A stretch of DNA of 64,000 nt, taken from positions 2,563,501 through 2,627,500 of the forward strand of contig NC_064043.1 of assembly GCF_932526225.1 (NCBI RefSeq), given 5' to 3'. Position 1 is the first letter of the stretch. Every line of letters starts with the position of its first letter. Under the pieces are notes generated by a model. That model had not been told where the DNA came from. It saw only the letters and a program-made list of their open reading frames with translations, and ran no database searches. The stretch is from Nematostella vectensis. Taxonomy: Eukaryota > Cnidaria > Anthozoa > Actiniaria > Edwardsiidae. Of the stretch, positions 12,501 to 22,928 are shown in pieces. The translations under genes and the position numbers were made by a program.

Positions 12501-13519
12501 CAGAGCCAATCACAAAAACAACATCAACAACAGCAAAGCCAACCACAAACAACAACAGCAAGCCAACCACAAACAACAACAGCAAGCCAACCACAAACAA
12601 CAACAGCAAGCCAACCACAAACAATAACAGCAAGCCAACCACAAACAACAAGAAGGTCAACCTTAACAATACAAACAAAAAGGACAGCGGTAATAATAAC
12701 AACAAAAATGACCACGACAAAAGGAACTCATAACTCCATCACCACATTATATTAAATCGTAATTACGCTCAGGGAAAACCTCTTTCTGCTTCTCTTCATC
12801 TGCATACTTTAATTTTGAACTGTACATGAAAAGGAAAGGCTTAAGAATCAAACTACGATTAGCAAAGATTGTGATAAGTTAAAACACACGAGGAAATGCA
12901 TTTATTTTATTATATTTTTTTCAAAGAATTGACGGAAACACAAGAAATCGTGCAGGAGGTCGCACCGAAACAGCGTAAAAGCGTGCGATTTAGTGACACG
13001 GTTCAGGATACGCCGGAGAAGTGTGCCGCACGGTCCAAGGACGGTCCAAGCGCTAAGCGGTCAGCCCCTGACTTCACTTCCTCACTGCCCATGTTACGCA
13101 GTATTCTCAAGAAACAGAAAAATCGACAATCAAAGGTTCGACGCAAAGGAGTAGGCATCAACCCTTTTGAGGTCCGCGGGGATAAGGGAAACCCCTTCCT
13201 CCCAAAGACAAACAGTGGAAGCAGCGAGTCCAACCCGTTCATCCCGAAAGTTACAAGAGGAGAGAAACAGGAGAAAAAGAGCAAGGAAGAGGAGAAAAAG
13301 AAGATTCCTCTGAAGAAAATTACGCGCAAAGTGCCGAATGACAGAGAGATCAGCTCTTATCTCAGAGAAGCTCGCAAGAAGGTCGACATGAAGCGCCGCT
13401 TGGAAGTGATAGAGAGAGACTGGGGCGAGAGTGATGAGGATGACATCAATGAAGAAAAGCGGAGTAAGGATGACCAGGGAGCCAAGCGCAAAACGCCTCG
13501 CAAAAGCGAGCAAGCCTAG
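588..13519 (+). CDS. Giant repeat-rich membrane-anchored protein with PP1 docking motifs (4 exons)
   Basis: Exons read as 588-689, 1176-1221, 3173-12229 and 12927-13519. Each junction has GT/AG ends and matching phase (0, 1, 1), giving about 3,265 residues. The N-terminus is short and polar. It is followed by strongly hydrophobic stretches at about residues 56-105 and 112-134, likely one to three membrane segments. Next come degenerate repeats containing LGRPDDW (residues about 190-350) and a basic middle. Then come tandem arrays: 10-residue KSSSEITPIV units, 30-residue units with TFKFALPED, and 8-residue SDKKGTM units. Four spaced copies of a motif like YTFTTPLIKPATLSF follow, then an acidic stretch and a basic KKKKVF-KPSKKKRD patch that could be a nuclear localisation signal. 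The last exon has KSVRF and RSILKK, matching RVxF and SILK PP1-docking patterns. The family is not recognised. The F/Y-x-F-x-TP-x-x-KP motif recalls NUP153-type repeats, so a nuclear-envelope or pore-associated role is possible but unproven. Confidence 0.72.
1996..2381 (-). CDS. Possible minus-strand two-exon fragment nested in intron 2 of the giant gene
   Basis: On the minus strand an open stretch from about 2381 ends at a GTAAGT donor after 2184. A second piece (2048-1996) begins after a strong pyrimidine-rich acceptor ending TTACAG and ends at another GTAAGT donor. Both pieces share phase 0. The first encodes a Cys-rich beginning (C-x2-C, later C-x2-C) and ends in NPCVVVPGHGF. The second encodes about 18 residues starting DFKVIPFF. 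I recognise no family, and further exons on either side were not found. It could be a nested host gene or a transposon remnant. Confidence 0.3.
6091..6260 (+). repeat. 30-bp coding tandem repeat in the giant gene
   Basis: About six near-identical 30-bp units encode a decapeptide ending KSSSEI-TP. The unit length is a multiple of three, so the reading frame is kept. The array lies within the large exon. Confidence 0.9.
6541..7215 (+). repeat. 90-bp coding tandem repeat in the giant gene
   Basis: About seven to eight copies of a 90-bp unit encode a 30-residue repeat with the core TFKFALPED. The internal copies are almost identical at the DNA level, implying recent expansion or gene conversion. 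The outer copies are diverged. Confidence 0.92.
8395..8778 (+). repeat. 24-bp coding minisatellite in the giant gene
   Basis: Roughly sixteen 24-bp units encode eight-residue repeats close to VSDKKGTM. Units alternate among GTM, VMV, VTV and ETV variants, and one copy is shortened by a codon without frameshift. The encoded stretch is Lys/Asp/Ser-rich and surely disordered. Confidence 0.9.
12295..12720 (+). repeat. CAA-rich minisatellite in the last intron of the giant gene
   Basis: Intron 12230-12926 contains a run of units close to CAGCAAGCCAACCACAAACA, about 23 bp each. Long leucine/valine-rich open frames on the opposite strand are by-products of this array. Confidence 0.8.
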
Positions 13520-14684
13520 TGGGCGGCATTCACTGAACAATTATCGATGAATTGATATTTTTTACTACTAGATAAAAAAATAGTTTAAATAGGAAACTTA
13601 CAGAACATGCCTAGAGAACATTCACAATGAAGATTATCAATGAATTGATATTTCTACCAGTTAAAAATTTTTGAAATAGAAAACTTGAAACTACACGCCC
13701 AGAGAGTAAGTGGCACCATCACAAAAAAATAATTATCACTGATTTATACTTTTAATATGTATTGTTAGATAAAACAATTAGTGCAAATAGGAAACTTCAG
13801 GCACTTTGATAAACAAATGCCTCATCATAAGAAATGTGCCTTTAAAAAAAGCTTTTCTTTTTCTACAAATATAATTTGTAAATCCCCCCCTAAATAAATT
13901 AAGCTAGTGGTTTTTAATTCCATCTGTACATTTCGTATGATAAGGTACCATACCGCCTGCAAATACTTAGCGTTTATTTATATGTCTGTGTACTTAGAAT
14001 ACGCTAGATAGATTACTCTTTGATTCTGCAATAAAATAATGAGGACATATTATTAAATATTGAAATCATTATTTTATTCATGCGGTACTTGAAACATGTA
14101 AATAAAAACATTTAATGTACCGCATGTAAGTAAACATTTATTTCGTTATCTACCAATCTTCCTTCCCCTCTCTGGCTTCAATCCCTTTCATTTTTTCAAA
14201 AGATCCACACAGTTTCTTCGAGGCACAAAAAAACAAGACGACGAGGGGTGGGGAGATCTATAGTTGCAGGTAAGGTCGGTAGTAGCTTGATATTAAAGGC
14301 ACAGACGAGCTAGGATAGGGGTCTGTTAGAATATCAATGTCAGTAAGAACAGGCGAGATATAGATATTTGCCACGGTCCTTAGAAACCATCGTATGACTC
14401 GAACCAATTTCTATTGTCATCTTTATTTATAAATCGATTCATGTCATCAGGTCTATTCCGCGCCGCTTTTGACATAAAGCTTTTGAGTCAAGTGACGAGG
14501 CCTGTCCTGTCCGAAATGCCGGAGCTAGCGGGTTATTTGTCACTGTTCTTACAAATGCAAATCCTAGCGGAACTTATCGGCACTTTATACCACATGGGAA
14601 ATCACATTGTCTTGTTTCTAAAGATTGAATCCATAATCAGTGGCTCTGACTGGAAGCACTGCAAACGAACAAGACACTCCTAAA
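13520..14684. other. Intergenic/3' flank, no gene seen
   Basis: AT-rich DNA after the giant gene. Two variants of a block starting near ATTATCGATGAATTGATATTT occur at about 13,540 and 13,640. A degenerate AT-rich inverted stretch with ATGCGGTACTTG and the related CATGTAAG lies at about 14,050-14,130. The last few hundred bases are the presumptive promoter and 5' UTR of the myosin light chain gene. Confidence 0.5.
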
Positions 14685-15143
14685 ATGGCAGCTCAGCTCA
14701 CAGAACGCCAAATCGCCGAGCTCACAGACGTGTTCTCGATCTACGACACTGTGGGGGATGGGAAGGTTGAGTCTGCTCAACTTGGCGAAGTCATGCGGGC
14801 GTTTGATCTCAACCCGACAAATGTCGAGGTCCGAAAAATCATCAAAGAAGTCGACCCAGAAGGGACTCGCAGAGTTTCCTTCGATGAGTTCTTCCCCGTG
14901 TACCAGTCCTTTAAAGGGAAAGTAGCCCGCAATAAAGCCAAGTCGGATGATTTCGTGGATAGTCTAAAGGTGTTTGATAGCGACGGATCCGGGTTTATTA
15001 GTGCCGGTGAGCTACGACACGTCCTGACGAGTATCGGCGAGAAACTATCAGACGAAGAGGCCGACTCTCTCTTCCAAGCGGTGGAATACAACCAGGGGCA
15101 GGTGAATTATGAGGAGTTCATCAAGTATGTGCTGTCTACATGA
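14685..15143 (+). CDS. Myosin essential light chain (EF-hand protein)
   Basis: An uninterrupted frame of 152 residues begins [13 protein letters not shown]. Length and pattern fit essential (alkali) myosin light chains, about 150 residues with four EF-hand units. The third hand has a complete canonical 12-residue loop, [12 protein letters not shown], so it could bind divalent cation. The first loop ([12 protein letters not shown]) and the last ([10 protein letters not shown]) are degenerate, as is common in the family. These proteins wrap the first IQ motif of myosin heavy chains and stiffen the lever arm. I chose the start at 14685 because homologous proteins begin close to this; a 15-codon in-frame extension upstream to 14640 begins with ATG and is possible. 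The coding region lacks introns here. Calmodulin-like is the main alternative but the degenerate loops argue against it. Confidence 0.88.
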   Translation: MAAQLTERQIAELTDVFSIYDTVGDGKVESAQLGEVMRAFDLNPTNVEVRKIIKEVDPEGTRRVSFDEFFPVYQSFKGKVARNKAKSDDFVDSLKVFDSDGSGFISAGELRHVLTSIGEKLSDEEADSLFQAVEYNQGQVNYEEFIKYVLST

Positions 15144-16690
15144 GCCACCGCGAGATAAAACAACTGGGTATTCATTAAAAAGTAGAGCAAATCTTGTCTG
15201 TACATTTTGCATTCCGCATTTGCATTCTGTACACGTCTACAACTAGTAGCTCCGTGACTCCGTCGCAAACTAGACATTTAACAGTAGCGAATGATTTATT
15301 GGCAAATATTGAGATTTCCTAGTGGATTATTGATTTATCATCTTGTAGGAATGTGTACTTAAGAATTGTCAACCGTTAGCCTTCTTGGAGTAATTCTACG
15401 CATCAGTGGTTTGAGCCTAAAAAAAGAATTTAGAAATATACCCTGTATCAAGACATTAATTATTAGTAATCTGTAGGATATCAATCCAGTTTTTAAAATC
15501 GCATTTTGAATATTGGCACTTTTTAATGATATTTTATTTTATGTTGTAAACAAGATCATTTAAGATGCATTAAATATGCAACTTATTGCCACTTGTAGAC
15601 CATGTAAAAACTCACTGCATAGCAAATTAGCAAGAATATTGTATAACAACATACATAAACTGTTATTGTGTTGACAGTTTGTTAATGGTTGTTTGCTCTT
15701 GATAAACGAAGAAAAACCCTTAAGATAATATTACCCCTAATAGTATCTACAACAGCGGAACTCAGATAACTCCATCCTCGGGTGACTAACTCCAAGTTCA
15801 CTTGAAGCGGCCATCGCACCAGTTTACTTGCGTCGGGCGGACGGAAACCTCAACGGACAAAAGAATATATTAGAATCTACACTATCTACGCTATAAATTA
15901 TCAGTTACATACTCGAAGAAAAATTGTAAAAAACTTTTCACGTTTTCCGTTTATTGTTTTTTAATATTTCTACTTGGATAAAACGAGCTCCCCGCTAGCT
16001 TGAGCTAGCTTCAAGTTCCCCTTAAAGTCTAATTTTTAGTGATTTCAACCCGGATAAATCGAACTCCCCGCTAGCTCGAACAGTTTTCCGCCACCCAGGG
16101 AATAATACTCGGAGCTAAAATATCCAGACAAACTTTCTTCAAAACATTTTGTCACGCGGGAAAATATTGCAGGGTGTCGCGGCTACGCTACTTCTTGCCA
16201 CGCGGGAAATTAACGCTAGGTGATGGGTTATTTTTATAACTTTATCATTTTAGACAATTTACCGCCAACTTTTTCCGGGAGTTAATGATACGTTTTGTTT
16301 AGTTAAGAGTCAACGTGAATTTGCCCCTCCCCAATTGTAGGCGTGTCCACATTGTTTTCAAGATACTCGAGAATCGTAAATCGAGCGCCTATTCCCGTTC
16401 CGTATTTATCAACTACCGGTATAAAGTTGCTTCGTGAGCAGGTAACTCTAGGTATCATCTAGGTCTAGTGTAAATCTGGTATAGCTAGGTTCGGTATTGA
16501 GAAAGCAAGTGCAAAAATAATTTGAATGTTGTCAATCATTGTGGTCACGCGTGAAGTTTGCCATGCGCACTAGCACAGCAAGCATGTAGTGCGTTACCTC
16601 CGAAATGAATAATAACCATGTAAGCATAACGTAGGTCACGGTAGTCCAAGGGTAACTCACTGGCACACCCACGTTAATAGGTCGCCCTTC
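15144..16690. other. Intergenic region with duplicated block
   Basis: No convincing coding sequence. Two copies of a block containing CTCCCCGCTAGCT preceded by GGATAAA lie at about 15,977 and 16,052. GTCACGCGGGAAA and CCACGCGGGAAA recur at about 16,150 and 16,200. Confidence 0.5.
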
Positions 16691-16695
16691 AGAGC

Positions 16696-16811
16696 AACTG
16701 CAGAATACCCGTCCACAAAGAGTTAACAATGAGACTTCACACCTCGATTTCTATAGAACGAGGCAGTAAATATAAGGAAAATGCAAATAAGTGGACGGGT
16801 ATTCTGCAGTT
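16696..16811. repeat. 21-bp perfect inverted repeat
   Basis: AACTGCAGAATACCCGTCCA(C) at 16696-16716 is mirrored as its exact reverse complement at 16791-16811, around a 74-bp spacer. This may be a small foldback or MITE-like element; no target duplication was identified. Confidence 0.7.
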
Positions 16812-17379
16812 TAGACCGCCCTTCGAAGGCCCATTGGCTAAAAATCCAAACGAAACTAAACGCTTTTCGGGGAACGAGCCGCATGCTCCTAGCAACGGAA
16901 TTTTTTACCCCGGCCCCTGTGGGGATCGATGCTTTTTGAGCGTTGTAGGCTACAGCATTCCAGGTAACACTTCGATCCACTAATCCCAATTACCTGTCAG
17001 AAGAATGAAAATAATAAATGATGCCCCAAATTACCTAGTATCCCAACCATATGCGACAGGCTTTCATTTTTAGTTATGTTAACTTTTGATTTGTGATATT
17101 TGATCACATCTTTTTGTGGGAGTCATGGATGTGGGTAAGCAGCGCACAAAAATCAAATTAAAGAAATACGATTCAATCGCTAAAATGGCAGATTAGAGTC
17201 CCCAAGATGCGCCAAATATTTATGATATCGCGTACATGATTATTCGGGAAAACACAATTATTTTGTTTTATTTTATGGCCAAAAATATAGAATATTCGTA
17301 GTTTAGAGAAAGGTGGCGTGAAAGATCGCGACCAGGGCCAGAATTGAGATGAGGGAGTAGAGGGGAGGGGTCATGGTCG

Positions 17380-17940
17380 GAGTGCCTTGGGCTCTCAGGT
17401 TTCTATGTACAGGACTGGGTCCAGATATGGTAAGTAAAAACGTGGCATATCCCTAAAGCTCTCAGGCACCTAAAGTTCCAGGATTTTACTAATTGGATCC
17501 ACCAAACAGGATAGCATAGCATTGATATATCCCTAAAGCTCTCAGGTACGCAAGTACCAGGACTCTATTAATTGGGTCCACCAAATAGGATAAATAATAA
17601 AGAAAAACGTGGCATATCCCTAAAGCTCTCAGGCACTTAAAGTATCAGGACTTTACTAATTGGATCCACCAAACAGGATAGCATAGCATTGATATACCCC
17701 TAAGGCTCTCAGGTAAGCAAGAACCAGGACTTTAGGATATAGAGTAAGTAAAAACGTAGCATATCCCTAAAGCTCTCAGGTATCTACATAAGTACCAGGA
17801 CTCTATTAATTGGATCCACCAAATAGGATAGCATAAAATATAGTGCAATATATGTAACCCTAAAGCTCTCAGGTACCTACAGTTTGTACCAGGACTTCAT
17901 TGATTGGATTCACCAAATAGGATACAATAGCACACGTAAT
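17380..17940. repeat. About 80-bp degenerate tandem repeat
   Basis: About seven copies of a unit built on CCTAAAGCTCTCAGG, then an ACCAGGACT-like block, then ATTGGATCCACCAAAC/TAGG, spaced roughly 65-100 bp. Copies are diverged, and the first one (17,387) is most degraded. Confidence 0.85.
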
Positions 17941-18110
17941 AAACTTTTTTCCTCCGACTCTCCCCCTCACCTCTGCCCCCTCTCTCCTTACTCAACTCCC
18001 TGCTTCTAAGCATCTAAAAGGCGACCGCGTTCTCGACGATAGCGCGCAAATCGCATGCAGCACGGCTACCTTACCCTTTCGTGCTAGTAACTTTAAAATG
18101 GAAGAAACCC

Positions 18111-18113
<3 letters not shown>

Positions 18114-18198
<85 letters not shown>

Positions 18199-18490
18199 GT
18201 TTATTTAAAATGAGGGTGACACATAATAGCATAGCTAATAAACTTGTGGCCCTCCCTTAAATATATAATATATACAAATCCGACTATGTTATAAAAATTC
18301 TAAAAATACTATATTAAAAATTAACAATAAATAACAAAAATTATATGATAAAATGGTGCAAAAGACGCTGCTCCGAAAACGCTCTATCTCTTAGAGATTT
18401 CTTGAAGGGCCCAGGTTGTTCGATTCGCCTTGTTGTAATAGGGAGACTGTTCCAAAGTCAATAGATTTAGCTGCTTTCGGACTCCCGCCA
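18114..18490 (-). mobile_element. LINE 3' end with (ATT)n tail
   Basis: Read on the minus strand, 18,480-18,360 gives a diverged C-terminal reverse-transcriptase motif (WNSLP...R followed by FKKSLRD) typical of several non-LTR clades. It is followed by an AT-rich 3' UTR, AAATAAAC, and a long (ATT)n tail at 18,197-18,114. The body is truncated upstream. The trinucleotide run is therefore best read as a retrotransposon tail rather than an independent microsatellite. Confidence 0.65.
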
Positions 18491-18518
18491 TTTTGAATTA
18501 TTTTACCGCGCTTTCCTT

Positions 18519-18862
18519 ATAAATAAATAAATAAATAAATTTGGGTAGCTAATCGCTTTCATTGCAGCTGGGAAGCTGAATTACGAGAGCGCAGATTCAG
18601 ACGTGGTCGAGTTGAAGGCACATGAAGGCGCCTCAGGCAGCCGACATACAACTCATGTCTGACCACGGATCACAGCTAAGATCGAAATTGTTGGTTTTGT
18701 GGAGGGATGAAAACCGGAGAACCCGGAGAAAAACCCTCGGAGCAAAGGTAAGACCAACTAACTCTACTCACGTCGGAACCGGGAATCGAACCCAGAACCC
18801 AGTGGTGAGAGGCACAGGCACTACAGAGCGACGCTCTGCCAACTGCGCCACCTAGGCTCCCA
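18519..18862 (-). mobile_element. tRNA-derived SINE with 7-bp target duplication
   Basis: On the minus strand the head contains a good RNA polymerase III A box (TGGCGCAGTTGG, 18850-18839) and B box (GGTTCGATTCC, 18792-18782). The body has a pyrimidine-rich block with TTCTCCGGGTTCTCCGG. The 3' tail is (TTTA)n at about 18,540-18,519. The flanks carry TTTCCTT at 18512-18518 and at 18863-18869, consistent with a target-site duplication. I do not name the SINE family. The tRNA-like head is not a functional tRNA gene. Confidence 0.82.
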
Positions 18863-18869
18863 TTTCCTT

Positions 18870-19735
18870 GTTTTGATTCCAGTCGTCCCTGCTTGATCGT
18901 CCCGGCCTTCGAAACCACTTAGAAGTTTTAGCGACGACCAAAAGCCCTTGAACACCGTACAGATTTCTAATAGATTCCTTTGTTTAACCAAAAGCATGTG
19001 CTTAGCGATGTGTGTACTCTGGTAATTGAGGACCTCGTGTCAAACATTTGCTTTCCTGTAGATGCATCAAACATTGAAAAACAGAAACTCCTCCATATAG
19101 ATAAATCCTACAAAATCGTAGCCACCCCCGTGCACCCTATCCTGGTTGGAACTATATCTCTTGTTTGTTTTGGAGCTTAGATTTTCGGTGATGTGTCAGC
19201 TGCGCTATCACGCTCTTCCGGCGATGTAACATAAATCGCGACCGCTTCTTTATTAAGTTTTGTCGCATATTTTAAATCCTCAACTAGGCAATGCTTTATC
19301 ATACTTACCAGACTCAAAGATACAAGTGTTTTACCAGACTCAAAGATGAGTTTTACCAACACCTATGGTGTCAATATCAAACCGCAAATCTAGTATGATG
19401 ACAACAATATGACGTCACTCCGTAGCAACCACAGAGGCAGTATTTTTTAACTTCCGGTTGCATGCGGCTCGTAATGAAGGCCTCTTCTTTGCACTAGCCG
19501 TCTTAGGAAAACATAAAGGGATGCGGTACGATACCCCAAGATCACCTTAAAATCTACTTGTAAAACCGTCTTGCACACTCTGCTTAAAGCAGTTTTGTAA
19601 CAGCAATCAAGTAAACACGGTACCGCCTCAAATCTCGTCTCTGTCGTTATTACGATTTGTTTTAAGTGTTTTTGAAGATAACGCGCGACAGGGAGGTGAC
19701 GGGTGCGAAAATTAATAGGCTACCCACGTAAGGTA
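18870..19735. other. Intergenic, nothing convincing
   Basis: Short open frames only, with no conserved motif. A duplicated stretch ACCAGACTCAAAGAT occurs at about 19,308 and 19,333. Confidence 0.4.
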
Positions 19736-19739
19736 AGCA

Positions 19740-21930
19740 GAAAACATGGTTTAAATGGGTTTAAAATGTCCTTCCTTCGGTATTTTACAACCAGACATCA
19801 AGTTGTATTATAAATAATGGGATTGCGTCCGAGTTTTTTTTTCTGTACAAAGGGGTGTCAGACAAGGTTGCCCGCTATCAGGAATTCTTTTTGCAGTAGC
19901 CATCGAGCTACTTGTTTGCGCAATACAGCACGACCCTAATATTAAAGGAATTACTGTCAACAAAAATGAGATATATATATGGATGAATGATATAAATGAG
20001 AATATTCTATATACGCAGACGATTTGACTGTCTTTTTAAAAGACGCATGCTCCGGCGAGAAATTATTCGAACTGTTGAATAAGTTTAAACGTGTGTCCGG
20101 TTTAGAGATTAATAAATCCAAAACTGACGCACTATGGCTTGGTCGCGATAAAGAGAAGCGCGAGACTCCATTGGGTGTGAATTGGCCTAAGCATCCGATT
20201 AAAGCTCTTGGTTGCGCTTTCTCGTACGACAATGAAATGAACGACAAGTTTAATTTTAAGGACAAAGCGGAAAGTCTACAAAAGCTGCTGCATACTTGGA
20301 AGGGTGGAAATCTCACCTTACTCGGAAGGATAAATATTGTTAAAACTCTGGGTTTGTCAAAACTTGTTTACTCAATGACTTCACTAGTGTCGCCGCCCGG
20401 GTTTGGTAAGAAAATAGATAGCATCATTTTTGACTTTGTTTGGAATGGTAAAACCCACAAGATAAATCTACACTTATCGGAGTGAAAAATCACGGCGGCC
20501 TGAACATGATTGATTTCAATACTTTTGAAAGGTCTTTGAAACTATCATGGGACAAACGTTTTTTAAGTGATTCTATCGCACCATGGAAAATCATTCCTCT
20601 TCATCATCTGCAGAAATTCGGGGGGACTTTCATGCTCTTTTGTAACTATGATGTCTCACTTTTAAGCACAGAATGTCATAATGTCATTCCCACTTTCTAT
20701 ACCGTCTTTCTTAATACTGGGCAAATATAGCAGATATAGCGGAAGAACAGTTTGGCCCATCCCGAAGATGGTATAATGACATAATATGGAATAATAAAAA
20801 TATTAAGATAGGAGGCAAAACTGTGTACTATAGGAAATGGCATCAGGCAGGCATAACATATATTCACGATCTCTATTCTGCTAGAGGAGAAATGATTCCT
20901 ATCTCAGAATTTCAAACGTCCCACGATTTAGATTGCAATTTTCTTACAATCATGGGAGTGTATAATGCTGTTTCCCATTACGTCAACAAAGCAGCGATGA
21001 CAGATGACGAGCAACCAATGGATGAGGTTAAAGCTTTTAATCAAAAGGCACTCCTGGAACTAGGTAACTTAACATGCGCAGCGCACCGAAAATTACTTGT
21101 GACAGCAGCCGCTGAAAAACGAATATTAGACTCTGGAGTTCCTTTGACCGAATTAGAAGATGTTTATGCTTTACCATTTGAAGTCACATCTGAAGCCTTT
21201 CTAAATGTGTTTCAGTACAAGATAGTGCACAATATTTTACCCTCTAATTCTCTTTTATTCAAAATGAATCTTTCTGAATCGCCAAACTGCCAGTTTTGCA
21301 ATGAACTGCACAATCTAGAACATATCTTTGCCAAATGCCAAACGGCTATTGAATTTTGGTCTCATTACTTGAAATGGTTCAGGGATAAGTCTAGTTTGGA
21401 GATTCTTCCTTCACCTAGAGAAATTTTGTATGGGTATAAGCCAAAGGAAAATAGGTTTATAGGAGTAAATCACGCAATAATCATTGCAAAATATAGTATT
21501 TTTAGAAATTTTTCAAACAAATTGGCTCCTTCATTTGACGCTTTTCTTTCCCTTTTTAATGACAAGTTAAATATTGAGAGCGGTATAGCTAGGAAAAATC
21601 ACAAAGAGAAGCAGTTCAAAGAAAAGTGGAAAATGTTTTTGAAATAAGTTTTTTTTTCCTCAAGCAGCATGTCTGCCTCCTCCTTCGCGTGTTTGTGTGT
21701 AGTGTGATGTGTATACGTATTCGTAAATTCCCGTGTACTTGTAATGTAAAAGAAAAGTAAATGTAAAAAAAGAGAAAGAATAAGAAATACAAAAAAAGGA
21801 ATAATGTAACAAGTATAATGTAAAAAAGAAAAATGTAAAAAAAGAGAGATGTTTTAAAAAAAAAGAACAAAAAAACTTGTACACGGAACAATAAATATGT
21901 ATTAAAAAAAATTTCCTTCCTGTCAGGTTT
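19740..21930 (+). mobile_element. 5'-truncated L1/Tx1-like LINE
   Basis: A reverse-transcriptase core is visible. GVRQGCPLSGILF is encoded at about 19,855, and YADDL at about 20,013 after a frameshift. Then comes SGLEINKSKTDALWLG, typical of L1/Tx1-type elements. Further open pieces (20,024-20,485; 20,482-20,730; 20,823-21,647) continue the C-terminal region. They end in a Cys/His cluster, C-x2-C-x3-H-x3-H-x4-C at about 21,290-21,340, then a 3' UTR with A-rich segments. There is no N-terminal endonuclease. At least three frame breaks make it a dead copy. Confidence 0.82.
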
Positions 21931-22660
21931 GAATTTGATTACCCCCTTCCCCCTAGACACAAGCTCCCACCACACCAAGGGCGTTGAGCATTATGGATAG
22001 GATTCATGACTTTTATGTAACATCAGATTAGTCAAAAAGACAAATTGCGTGTATTGGACTTATCCAACTGGCTGAGATGAACCATTTGAGATTAATATAA
22101 GATAGTAGGGGCCTTAAAATCTACAATGACTTTGCGATGAAATAATGCTGACATGACAGAAAACCTCACATATGGACACTGGGAAAATATACCAAAAAAG
22201 TTGCATCAAAATTAAAAAAGTCACCCTGGATATTTTGTTAATATCACATTCAGGTGTATTTCATCATGCCTTACTCTCTTTCCTGCTGCTGAATGATAAG
22301 AATGCTCACTCTTTTGCCTGCCTCGTGTTTCGAATTTCATCAGTTATCAAGGAATTGATAGTTGACACCAAAAATAGGTAAGTAATTGTTCATTATTCCT
22401 AGCTTTTTTTACTTTCTTCAAAAAATTGATCAGGTCATGTAGAAGCTATCAGATTTCACTACATTGGACTGATGCACCACAGATGAAAAACAAGAATACA
22501 ATAGAACAATGAGGTATTCTAGCCAATCCTGTTATGAGCGGGCTTCTACACTTCTCTATTGATCACAGATTTTCTTTATTGTTCCAACCTGGAGGGGGCT
22601 TGGGGAAGAGGCTACCGTGCATTACCACAGGAAGCCCATAAATCAGGCTTGTCAGTCAGC
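21931..22660. other. Intergenic, no clear gene
   Basis: Scattered short open frames. Nothing linked to the methyltransferase gene was found here; that gene ends at 22929. Confidence 0.4.
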
Positions 22661-22664
22661 AGGC

Positions 22665-22890
22665 TACTGCAATCCATCAATTGCCAACATCAACGTTGTC
22701 ATGGCCACCGCAATCCATCAATAACCAACCTTGACGTTGTCATGGCTACCCGATCCATTAATCACAAACCTAAATGTTGTCATGGCTACGACAATCCATC
22801 AATAACCAACCTTGATGTTGTCATGGCTACCACGATCCACTAACTACCAATCTTGAAGTTGTCATGGCTACCGCAATCCGTCATTTACTA
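22665..22890. repeat. About 40-bp tandem repeat
   Basis: Five to six units of roughly 40 bp share TTGTCATGGCTACC and AATCCATCAATAACCAACC, with moderate divergence. The array lies just downstream of the methyltransferase stop codon. Confidence 0.85.
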
Positions 22891-22928
22891 GCCTCTATGT
22901 TCCGTTGTTCTTCCGTATGTTCTTGGCA

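Noticed and set aside
12171-12720. Leucine/valine-rich minus-strand frames resembling membrane proteins
   Set aside because: They are translations of the intronic CAA-rich minisatellite.
18773-18861. tRNA gene on the minus strand
   Set aside because: A and B boxes are present but the sequence continues into a SINE body and tail, and a full cloverleaf was not evident.
22160-22400. Alternative last exon of the methyltransferase gene
   Set aside because: The exon at 23045-22929 fits the expected C-terminus and phase far better.
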